Position numbers and translations under genes: made by a program. The notes beneath the pieces are model-generated. The model saw only the letters and a program-made list of their open reading frames with translations. It searched no databases and was not told the DNA's origin. DNA of 64,000 nt, taken from NCBI RefSeq assembly GCF_001543895.1, contig NZ_JYIJ01000017.1, positions 372,001 through 436,000 on the forward strand, in the 5' to 3' direction. The first letter of the stretch is position 1; every line of letters starts with the position of its first letter. This stretch comes from Carbonactinospora thermoautotrophica (lineage in GTDB: Bacteria; Actinomycetota; Actinomycetes; Streptomycetales; Carbonactinosporaceae). Below are positions 54,264-61,752 of the stretch, in pieces.

Positions 54264-54808
54264 ACCAGCGTGGCTCGCACCAAGGAGTCGTAGGTGTCAG
54301 TCGTGCGCTCCACGTCCACACCGAGCGAGCGCACGAAACGGTCAAGCTCGGCCTGGACCTCGGGACCGGACTCGCCTGGTCCTACGACCTTCTCGACCTC
54401 CAGGAACACGCCCGCGTGCTCCACCTTGTCCAGGCACAGGCTCAACTCGCCCGAGGTGGCCGTACGGCGAGTCTTCACGATGCGCACGGTGGGATAGCAG
54501 CCCATCGCCAGGATCGCTCGGTGCATCTCGTCGCGGTCGGCTACCTCGGTCTCGTGCTCCAGGCAGGCCATCTCGTTGTCCAGCGGCTTCTTGAGCGTGA
54601 ACAAGTGCCGACCATCCTGCGTACGCAGCCGGGCGAAGGCGACGCCGACCTTGCTCATGCCGTACTCCCAGCCAGCCTGGGCGTACGCCTGGTCGTCCTG
54701 ATGGACGGGCGCGGAGAGCACCAGGCCGTGACGTGCAAGCGCCTGCTCCAGCGCCTCAGCGTCCCGGACGCGGTACTTGACCTCGATCTCGCGCGCTCCG
54801 TCGTTCAC
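54260..54808 (-). CDS. CYTH-domain protein (CyaB/thiamine triphosphatase-like)
   Basis: The 182-residue CYTH protein has the ExExK signature at E7, E9 and K11, then VGVAFARLRTQDGRHLFTLK with tunnel Arg/Lys, LEHETEVADRDEM, VRIVKTRRTA, LCLDKVEHAGVFLEVEKVVG, and a C-terminal TDTYDSLV. CYTH enzymes hydrolyse triphosphates or make cAMP. GTG 54808 follows GGAGAGG. It faces the radical SAM operon convergently; the association may be chance, but both handle nucleotide-type substrates. Confidence 0.88.
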   Translation of the reverse strand: MNDGAREIEVKYRVRDAEALEQALARHGLVLSAPVHQDDQAYAQAGWEYGMSKVGVAFARLRTQDGRHLFTLKKPLDNEMACLEHETEVADRDEMHRAILAMGCYPTVRIVKTRRTATSGELSLCLDKVEHAGVFLEVEKVVGPGESGPEVQAELDRFVRSLGVDVERTTDTYDSLVRATLV

Positions 54809-54822
54809 GCACCTCTCCTCGG

Positions 54823-54918
54823 TCAGCGCAGACAGTCGATCTCCACCCCATCGCGCCGGATCACGAACTCCAGGTTCAGCCGCAGCCCGGCGCTTCCACC
54901 CCGCCCCAACGTCGTCAC
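54823..54918 (-). CDS. Possible 31-residue protein coupled to efeB
   Basis: GTG 54918 overlaps the efeB stop (GTGA) and opens a 31-codon frame with a strand-like pattern (GLRLNLEFVIRRDG, VEIDC). The coupling and composition are suggestive, but no family is recognised and it may be fortuitous. Confidence 0.3.
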   Translation of the reverse strand: MTTLGRGGSAGLRLNLEFVIRRDGVEIDCLR

Positions 54919-56159
54919 GCGAACAACCGCTGCCCCCAGAACTCCCCGGGCCGGACGCCGGGCGGGCAGGCCCAGATGCCGGACCCGGTGTGCTGGAGGT
55001 ACTCCATCATCCGATCCCGGGCGGAGAGCTTCGCCTGCAGCGGGATGAACTGCTTGCGCGGGTCGCGCTGGTAGGCGATGAAGAACAGGCCGGCGTCGAG
55101 GCGGCCCAGCCCGTCGGAGCCGTCGACGAACGAGTAGCCGCGCCGCAGGATCCGCAGCCCGCCATTGGCCCCAGGGTGGGACAGCGCCACGTGGGAGTCG
55201 GCGGGCAGCTTGGCCAGGTCCACCGGGTCGTGCTCGCGGGCGGCCCCGAGAGGCGCGCCCTCGCCCTTGGTACGGCCGACGATCTGCTCCTGCTCGGCCA
55301 GCGGGGCGCGGTCCCAGGTCTCGATGTGCATCCGGATGCGGCGCGCGACCAGGTACGAGCCGCCGACCATCCAGTCCGGGCCGTCCTCGGGCGCGACCCA
55401 CACATGCTGCCGCAGCGCCTCGGTGTCGTCGCCGGGGATGTTGTTGGTGCCGTCCTTGAACCCGAACAGGTTGCGCGGGGTCTGTTCGGACGGCGTGGTC
55501 GAGGAGGTCTTGCCGAAGCCGAGCTGCGACCACCGGACGGCGACGACCCCGAAGCCGATGCGGGCGAGGTTGCGGACGGCGTGCACGGCCACCTGCGGGT
55601 CGTCGGAGCACGCCTGGATCGCGAGGTCGCCGCCGCATCGCGCCGGGTCGAGCTTGTCGCCGGGGAAGTGCGGCAGGTCCACCAGCGCGGCCGGCCGCCG
55701 GGAGCGCAGCCCGAACCGGTCCTTCCCGTCCTTCTCGAACAGGGTCGGCCCGAACCCGATGGTGATCGTGAGCCGGGCGGGCGGCAGGCCGAGCGCCTCC
55801 CCGGTGTCGTCCGGCGGCGCCTCCGGGATGCCGCCGACCGCGCCGCCCGGCCCGGCGTCCTGCCCGGCGGTCATCCGGGCGGCGGCGTCGGTCCACTTCC
55901 GGAGCAGGGCGACCAGGGCCTCGCGCGAGTCGGTGATGACGTCGAACGCGCAGAAGTGCAGCCGGTCCTGGACCGGGGTGGCGATGCCCGCCTGGTGCTC
56001 GCCGTGGAACGGCACCGCGGCCGTGGAGGCCGCCTGGTCCGCGGGGGTCGCCGCGTGGCTCGCGGCGTATCCCGCGCCGGCCCCGCCGGCCGCTCCGAAC
56101 AGCAGTCCGATCCCGGCCGCGCCCAGCAGGCCGCGACGACTCACCGTCTGCTCGCCCAT
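54915..56159 (-). CDS. efeB: Deferrochelatase/peroxidase, Dyp-type
   Basis: The 414-residue protein has a Tat signal (TVSRRGLLGAAGIGLLFGAA), then a Dyp-type heme peroxidase: LTITIGFGPTLFEKDG, NLFGFKDGTNNI (GxxDG with the catalytic Asp), VGGSYLVARRIRMHIETWDR and ALSHPGANGGLRILRRGYSF, with the proximal heme His probably in this last region. EfeB takes part in ferrous iron or heme-iron uptake at the cell surface. ATG 56159 follows GAGAGGAG. It is 23 nt downstream of efeO, forming efeO-efeB without an efeU permease in the window. Confidence 0.93.
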   Translation of the reverse strand: MGEQTVSRRGLLGAAGIGLLFGAAGGAGAGYAASHAATPADQAASTAAVPFHGEHQAGIATPVQDRLHFCAFDVITDSREALVALLRKWTDAAARMTAGQDAGPGGAVGGIPEAPPDDTGEALGLPPARLTITIGFGPTLFEKDGKDRFGLRSRRPAALVDLPHFPGDKLDPARCGGDLAIQACSDDPQVAVHAVRNLARIGFGVVAVRWSQLGFGKTSSTTPSEQTPRNLFGFKDGTNNIPGDDTEALRQHVWVAPEDGPDWMVGGSYLVARRIRMHIETWDRAPLAEQEQIVGRTKGEGAPLGAAREHDPVDLAKLPADSHVALSHPGANGGLRILRRGYSFVDGSDGLGRLDAGLFFIAYQRDPRKQFIPLQAKLSARDRMMEYLQHTGSGIWACPPGVRPGEFWGQRLFA

Positions 56160-56182
56160 GCCGTTCTCCTCTCTTACCTCTC

Positions 56183-57316
56183 TTAGCCCGCGACCGTGCC
56201 GGCCAGCTTGGACAACGGTTCGGCCAGCCCGTTCACCGCGTCGGACAGCTCCTTGCGCTGCGGCTCGGTCACCGTGTCGTACGAGACGTAGCCGTCGCCG
56301 GACCGGTACTTGGCCAGCAGCCCCTCCACCTTGGCGAACTCGGCGTCCAGCCGCTGCGCCAGCGCCGCGTCCTTCTGCTGCACGACGGGCTTGAGCAGCT
56401 CGTACACCTTCCTGGCGCCCTCGACGTTGGCGGCGAAGTCCCACAGGTCGGTGTGGCTGAACGCCTCCTCCTCGCCGGTGACCTTGCCGGTCGCGACCTC
56501 GTCGAGCAGCTCCTTGGCGCCGTTCGCCATCGAGGTGGGGGTGATCTCGGCCGTCTTCACGCGCTGTTGCAGGTCGCGCAGGTCGGCCAGGAGCTGGTCG
56601 GCGTACCGCTCCTCACCGGCCGTGGCGCCCTTGACCCACAGCGCCTTCTCCAGCCGGTGCCACCCGGTCCACTGCTGGCCGGCCTCCAGGTCGGCCTCGC
56701 GCAGGTCGACCTTGGGGTCGATGTCCCCGAAGCTCTCGGCGACCGGCTCGACGCGCTCCCAGCCCACGCGGGACGGGGCGTAGAGCTGCTTGGCCTGCGC
56801 CACGTCACCGGCCTTGACGGCGGCGGCGAACCGCTGCGTGGCCGACAGGGTGGCGTCGACCTGTTGCTGCACGTAGGTGCGGTACTCGTCCACCGCCCGG
56901 GCCAGTCGCGGATCGCTCGCGGCGGTGCCGCCGGAGCCGACGACGGTGATGGCCTGGCGGATGCCGTCGCCCTGCTTGCCGGGCTTGCAGGCGACCTGGT
57001 AGGAGCCGGCGGCGAGCGTCACGGTGAGCTGCTCGGTGTCGCCCGGGTCGACGTTGTGCAGCTCGTCGACCTTGCGGTCGCCCGGCGCGTACACGTAGAA
57101 CTCGGTGGCCTTCGCGCCCTTGTTGGTGACCGCGAAGTGGACGGTGCCGGCCGGGATCCGTGCCTTCGCGACCTGGCAGGCGGTGTCGGTGGCGGTCACG
57201 CTGACCGCGTCCGCGGCGATCTCGGGCTGGTCACCCGCGCCGCCGCATCCAGCCACCACGGCGAGGGTGAACGCACCGAGCCCGGGCAGGATGAGTGGGC
57301 GAACGTACACAGGCAT
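56183..57316 (-). CDS. efeO: Iron uptake lipoprotein EfeO (cupredoxin + M75/imelysin domain)
   Basis: The 377-residue protein has a signal with lipobox VAGC (Cys24), an N-terminal cupredoxin-like domain (VHFAVTNKGAKATEFYVYAP; VTLAAGSYQVACKPG) and a C-terminal imelysin domain with the HxxE metal motif in GWHRLEKALWVKG. EfeO binds iron outside the membrane and hands it to EfeU/EfeB. It is probably iron-regulated: a DtxR/IdeR-like box lies 21 bp upstream of its start. Confidence 0.93.
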   Translation of the reverse strand: MPVYVRPLILPGLGAFTLAVVAGCGGAGDQPEIAADAVSVTATDTACQVAKARIPAGTVHFAVTNKGAKATEFYVYAPGDRKVDELHNVDPGDTEQLTVTLAAGSYQVACKPGKQGDGIRQAITVVGSGGTAASDPRLARAVDEYRTYVQQQVDATLSATQRFAAAVKAGDVAQAKQLYAPSRVGWERVEPVAESFGDIDPKVDLREADLEAGQQWTGWHRLEKALWVKGATAGEERYADQLLADLRDLQQRVKTAEITPTSMANGAKELLDEVATGKVTGEEEAFSHTDLWDFAANVEGARKVYELLKPVVQQKDAALAQRLDAEFAKVEGLLAKYRSGDGYVSYDTVTEPQRKELSDAVNGLAEPLSKLAGTVAG

Positions 57317-57336
57317 TCAGGCTCCGCGTCAAGAGG

Positions 57337-57355
57337 TAAGGGAAGGCTTGCCTAA
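57337..57355 (-). promoter_or_regulatory. Probable DtxR/IdeR iron box
   Basis: Read on the minus strand, TTAGGCAAGCCTTCCCTTA matches 13 of 19 positions of the DtxR/IdeR consensus TTAGGTTAGGCTAACCTAA, with both half-site cores kept. Its position 21 bp upstream of the efeO ATG fits iron-dependent repression. Confidence 0.65.
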
Positions 57356-57499
57356 GGTAGCTCCACTTCACCCGAACAGGTCAAGCCTGAACCCAACGGG
57401 AGTGCTCACGAGGCATCGTGACCCGCGCCACGCCGGGTAGGTACGCGCGGAGCCGGACGAGCGCCTTAGACTCCATCGCCAGTTGAGGAGGAGGCCGTC

Positions 57500-59254
57500 G
57501 TGCGCAAGGTGCTCATCGCCAACCGGGGGGAAATCGCCGTACGCGTGGCTCGCGCGTGTCGGGACGCGGGGCTCGCCAGCGTCGCCGTGTACGCCGATCC
57601 GGACCGGGACGCGCTGCACGTCCGCGTCGCCGACGAGGCGTACGCGCTGGGCGGCAGCACTCCCGCGGAGAGCTACCTGGACATCGCGAAGGTGCTCCGG
57701 GCCGCGAAGGATTCGGGAGCCGACGCCATCCACCCCGGGTACGGCTTCCTCTCGGAGAACGCGGAGTTCGCCCGCGCGGTGATCGACGCGGGCCTGATCT
57801 GGATCGGCCCGCCACCGGCCGCCATCGAAGCCCTGGGTGACAAGGTGCAGGCCCGCCACATCGCCCAGAAGGTGGGCGCCCCGCAGGTGGCTGGCACCCC
57901 CGATCCGGTGCAGGACGCGGCGGAGGTCGTCGCCTTCGCCGAGCAGCACGGGCTGCCGATCGCGATCAAGGCGGCGTTCGGCGGCGGCGGCCGGGGGCTG
58001 AAGGTGGCCCGCACGCTGGAGGAGATCCCCGAGCTGTACGAGTCGGCGGTGCGCGAGGCCACCGCCGCGTTCGGCCGCGGCGAGTGCTTCGTCGAGCGGT
58101 ACCTGGACAAGCCGCGCCACGTGGAGACCCAGTGCCTGGCCGACCAGCACGGCAACGTCGTGGTGGTCTCCACCCGGGACTGCTCGCTCCAGCGCCGCCA
58201 CCAGAAGCTGGTCGAGGAGGCGCCCGCGCCGTTCCTGACGCCCGAGCAGGTCGACGAGCTGTACCGGGCCTCGAAGGCGATCATGAAGGAGGCCGGGTAC
58301 GTCGGCGCCGGCACCTGCGAGTTCCTGGTCGGCGCCGACGGCACCATCTCGTTCCTGGAGGTGAACACCCGGCTCCAGGTCGAGCACCCGGTCACCGAGG
58401 AGGTCACCGGCATCGACCTGGTCCGCGAGCAGCTGCGCATCGCGGCCGGCGAGCCGCTCGGGTACGACGACCCGGAGATCCGCGGCCACGCGATCGAGTT
58501 CCGCATCAACGGCGAGGACCCGGGCCGCAACTTCCTGCCCGCGCCCGGCACGGTCACGGTGTGGCGGCCTCCGTCCGGCCCGGGCGTGCGCCTGGACTCC
58601 GGCGTGGAGCAGGGCAGCGTGATCGGGCAGAACTTCGACTCGCTGCTGGCCAAGCTCATCGTCACCGGCGCGACCCGCCAGCAGGCGCTGGAGCGGGCCC
58701 GCCGGGCGCTGGCGGAGTTCGAGGTCGAGGGCCTGGCGACCGCGATCCCGTTCCACCGCGCGGTGGTGACCGACCCCGCGTTCGCCCCGGCGGACCCCGC
58801 CGAGCCGTTCCGCGTCCACACCCGGTGGATCGAGACCGAGTTCGACAACCAGATCCCCCCGTACTCCGGCGGCGTGGCGCCGGAGGAACCGGCCGAGCGG
58901 GAACGGATCGTCGTCGAGGTCGGCGGCAAGCGCCTGGAGGTCACCCTCCCGGCCGGGCTCGCGGCAGGCGCGGGCGGCAGCGCGAAGAAGGCCGCCCCGA
59001 AGCGCAGCGGCGGCAAGAAGGCCACCTCCGCCGTCAGCGGGGACGCGCTGACCAGCCCGATGCAGGGCACGATCGTCAAGGTCGCGGTCGAGGAGGGCCA
59101 GGAGGTCGCCGAGGGTGACCTGATCGTGGTGCTCGAGGCGATGAAGATGGAGCAGCCGCTCAACGCCCACAAGGCGGGCGTCGTCTCCGGCCTGAACGCC
59201 GAGGTCGGCTCGACCGTCTCCAGCGGCGCGGTGATCTGCGAGATCAAGAGCTGA
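57500..59254 (+). CDS. accA: Acyl-CoA carboxylase alpha subunit (biotin carboxylase + BCCP)
   Basis: The 584-residue AccA3-type protein has the biotin carboxylase domain ([75 protein letters not shown]) and a linker. The C-terminal BCCP domain carries the biotin Lys in [19 protein letters not shown] 57500 has GAGGAGGAGG upstream. It works with AccD and AccE (37135-38967) and needs BirA (36192-37004). In related genomes this gene is usually nearer to maf, so the 18-kb interval looks like inserted material. Confidence 0.96.
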   Translation: MRKVLIANRGEIAVRVARACRDAGLASVAVYADPDRDALHVRVADEAYALGGSTPAESYLDIAKVLRAAKDSGADAIHPGYGFLSENAEFARAVIDAGLIWIGPPPAAIEALGDKVQARHIAQKVGAPQVAGTPDPVQDAAEVVAFAEQHGLPIAIKAAFGGGGRGLKVARTLEEIPELYESAVREATAAFGRGECFVERYLDKPRHVETQCLADQHGNVVVVSTRDCSLQRRHQKLVEEAPAPFLTPEQVDELYRASKAIMKEAGYVGAGTCEFLVGADGTISFLEVNTRLQVEHPVTEEVTGIDLVREQLRIAAGEPLGYDDPEIRGHAIEFRINGEDPGRNFLPAPGTVTVWRPPSGPGVRLDSGVEQGSVIGQNFDSLLAKLIVTGATRQQALERARRALAEFEVEGLATAIPFHRAVVTDPAFAPADPAEPFRVHTRWIETEFDNQIPPYSGGVAPEEPAERERIVVEVGGKRLEVTLPAGLAAGAGGSAKKAAPKRSGGKKATSAVSGDALTSPMQGTIVKVAVEEGQEVAEGDLIVVLEAMKMEQPLNAHKAGVVSGLNAEVGSTVSSGAVICEIKS

Positions 59255-59429
59255 GCGACGAATCCACGCTTCCGGGCATGCCGCGAGCGGGTGCCGGTCG
59301 TACCGCGCTTCGTGTTCGCTCCGCGTCCACTCCGTGTTCGAGCCGGGTTAACGCGCAGGGCTGATCGGCGGGGCGTGTCAAGGGCGTGATCTTCACGATC
59401 ATGAGAAAGCCCCTATCCTGGCCTGCGAA

Positions 59430-60755
59430 ATGGTCGCTCTCACGTTGTCCTTGCGGGCCGGTGCCGTGGCCGGCATCTGCATGCTCCTGACCTCCTCCCC
59501 TGCTCGTGCCGCTGACCAGGCCGGGAAGGTGGCTGACGCGTTGAAGGCGTCACCGGTCTATGTCAGCGATCACCTGGAGCGGTTCGCGCCGCCTGGGGAG
59601 ACCGGACAAGTCTTCGACGAGATCCGCAAGATGGGCTTCCCCACGTACGTGGCCGTGGTGCCCCTCTTCGAGAAGACGACGCCGGAGCCGCCGGCTGGAC
59701 CGGCCGGCGCGGCCCAGCCGCAGGCCACCGACGGCGAACAGCGCGTGGCGCGGTTCGCGAACGCCCTGCACGACGAACTCGGCCGTGACGGCCTGTACGT
59801 AGTGATCGACCAGGACGGGCGGCTGGCCGCGCGGGCGTACGGGGTGAACGTGGACGTGCCCGTGGCCGAGCAGGCCGCGGCGGGGCTCACCCCCCGCAAC
59901 GCGACCGCGGGATCCCGGGCGGTGACGTTCCTGCGCGTGGTGCGTTCGGGTCGGGCCGCGGAGCTGGCGACGCAGGCGCGGCAGGCGGATGAGCTGCCGA
60001 CCGCACCGGACGACGAGGAGAGCTGGGTCGGACCGCTTGCGATCACCGGTTTCCTGGGGGTCGGACTCATAGTGTTCGCTGGACTGTCGTACCGCGAGAA
60101 GATCGCCGCGCTGCTGCGCCGGGTCAGCGTGACGATGAACGGTGGACCGGTCAACGGGGTGGCGTCGGCGAAGGCGCCGGGCAAGAAGATCATGCCCGTG
60201 ATGCTCTCGCCGTCCGAGGAGCAGCTGCGGGAGTGGACGGAGCCGGAGTTGAACGCGCTGTCCTCGGCAGTGGCCAGCCTGGCGGCCCGCTCGGTCCACC
60301 CCGACGCCGAGCCAGCGCGTGACCTGGCGTTTCAGGCGCAGGCCGCCGCGAGGAACCTGATGAACGACGCGGCGAGTCGCGAGGAGCTGGTGGGCGTCCT
60401 GGTGTTGGCCGAGTTGGGCCAAGACGCGGCGCGCGCCGCGCTGCGCGGGGAGCGGGCGTACCGGCCGATCCGGCCGTGCTTCTTCAACCCGCTGCACGGC
60501 CGCTCGACCACCTCGGTGAAGTGGACCCTCGCGCAGGGCGTGGTCAAGGACGTGCCCGCCTGCGACCAGTGCGCGGAGGCCGTCAAGGAGGCGAAGGAGC
60601 CGGGCGTGTTCCTGGTCCGCGAGGAGGACCGGGCCGTGCCGTACTACACGCGCGACGACTTGTGGGGTGAGACCGGCTACGGATCGCTGCGCGAGGACCT
60701 GGTCAAGCGCGTCCTGCGCGGCGATCACAAACGCACGTCTGGAGTCGGCCAGTGA
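59430..60755 (+). CDS. Exported membrane protein of unknown function, paralogue 1
   Basis: The 441-residue protein has a signal peptide (residues 1-27, ending ARAAD), an extracytoplasmic domain with VYVSDHLERF and LGRDGLYVVIDQDGRLAARA, one transmembrane helix near 205-225 (LAITGFLGVGLIVFAGLSY) and a C-terminal cytoplasmic half. That half has PCFFNPLHGRSTTSVKW and VPACDQCAEAVKEA, a possible metal site. The outer domain resembles that of the next gene. TATCCT 11 nt before the ATG and no ribosome site suggest a leaderless transcript. No function is assigned. Confidence 0.8.
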   Translation: MVALTLSLRAGAVAGICMLLTSSPARAADQAGKVADALKASPVYVSDHLERFAPPGETGQVFDEIRKMGFPTYVAVVPLFEKTTPEPPAGPAGAAQPQATDGEQRVARFANALHDELGRDGLYVVIDQDGRLAARAYGVNVDVPVAEQAAAGLTPRNATAGSRAVTFLRVVRSGRAAELATQARQADELPTAPDDEESWVGPLAITGFLGVGLIVFAGLSYREKIAALLRRVSVTMNGGPVNGVASAKAPGKKIMPVMLSPSEEQLREWTEPELNALSSAVASLAARSVHPDAEPARDLAFQAQAAARNLMNDAASREELVGVLVLAELGQDAARAALRGERAYRPIRPCFFNPLHGRSTTSVKWTLAQGVVKDVPACDQCAEAVKEAKEPGVFLVREEDRAVPYYTRDDLWGETGYGSLREDLVKRVLRGDHKRTSGVGQ

Positions 60756-61498
60756 GATCTCGCGTACGGTGCTCGGCCGGCCTGGCCGGGCTGCTCCTGG
60801 CTCTCGGGCCGAGCGTCCCGGCGGTGGCCGCCCCCGCCCCTCAGCCGTCCCGGCCACTGGCCGCGCCGGCTACAGCCGCGCCGGGGAGCCCCATGGCCCC
60901 GGTTCCTGGCGACCGGATCAGCCGCGCAACCGCCGAACTGGCGCGCTCGCGGCTGTTCGTGGACGACACGCTGGCGCGCCTGCTGTCGACCCGGGCGCGC
61001 ATGTCGCTGCGGCAGAAACTGCGCACCGTCCCCAACCTGTACGTGGCCGCGCTGCCGTCGCTGCTCGGGGACGAGTCGGGCGGCGATCCGCAGGTGCTGC
61101 TGCGCCGGATCGCCGAGCGCGTGGGCCGTGACGGCGCGTACGTGCTGGCCGATCAGGACGGCGCCATCCACGTGCTGCTGGTGAACGTCCCCAAGCGGGT
61201 GACGCTCTCCCCCGCGCTGGTCGACGCGGACGCGAAGGCTCCGGTGGGGATCCGCCTGGTGCAGGTCATCGACGTGATCCGGCTCGCGCGTCCGGGCCGT
61301 GCCCAGCCGCTGGCCCGGCCGACGTGGACCGCTACGCCGCAGGGGTACGACTCCAGGGTGCTGGTGGACTTCGACCGCCCCGCCGGCACGCCCGCGTGGG
61401 TGACGCTGCTGTGGATCGTGGTCGGCGGGCCGCTGCTCGGCCTGGCCCTGTACGGCGGCCGGCGCGGCGTCGCGGAGCTGCTCCGGCGTCGAGCCTGA
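60752..61498 (+). CDS. Exported membrane protein of unknown function, paralogue 2
   Basis: The 248-residue protein has a signal peptide, a Pro/Ala linker and an outer domain (ARSRLFVDDTLARLL; VGRDGAYVLADQDGAIHVLL) homologous to that of the preceding gene. A C-terminal helix (WVTLLWIVVGGPLLGLALYG) and an Arg-rich end follow. GTG 60752 overlaps the previous stop (GTGA). It lacks the cytoplasmic half of paralogue 1, so the two probably pair at the outer face of the membrane. Confidence 0.8.
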   Translation: MRSRVRCSAGLAGLLLALGPSVPAVAAPAPQPSRPLAAPATAAPGSPMAPVPGDRISRATAELARSRLFVDDTLARLLSTRARMSLRQKLRTVPNLYVAALPSLLGDESGGDPQVLLRRIAERVGRDGAYVLADQDGAIHVLLVNVPKRVTLSPALVDADAKAPVGIRLVQVIDVIRLARPGRAQPLARPTWTATPQGYDSRVLVDFDRPAGTPAWVTLLWIVVGGPLLGLALYGGRRGVAELLRRRA

Positions 61499-61507
61499 GC
61501 CCGCAAC

Positions 61508-61563
61508 GGGTGGTCCCGCCAGAAAGGGGTGGTCCCGCCAACTACGGGCTGCTGGCGGGACCA
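61508..61563. terminator. Repeated hairpin arms after the membrane-protein pair
   Basis: TGGTCCCGCCA (61530-61540) pairs perfectly with TGGCGGGACCA (61553-61563) around a 12-nt loop. An extra direct copy of the left arm, GGGTGGTCCCGCCA, is at 61508-61521 and could pair with the same right arm. It begins 10 nt after the stop at 61498. It is likely a terminator with alternative stems, or an operator array. Confidence 0.55.
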
Positions 61564-61752
61564 TGGGGGGCGCGGTGTCGTGGAGTGGGAACTCCATCCG
61601 GGTGTTTTCGGCACACCGACCAAGGAGGCGTGCCCCGGTCGGCTTCTAGCAGTCACCTCATCTCTGCATAATCCGGCTTTTAACTTTCCGGAGGTAGGAA
61701 TAACTATTCCTGGTTCGGTAAGGCCTGTGCACTACGGTAATCCGAAGACTTT

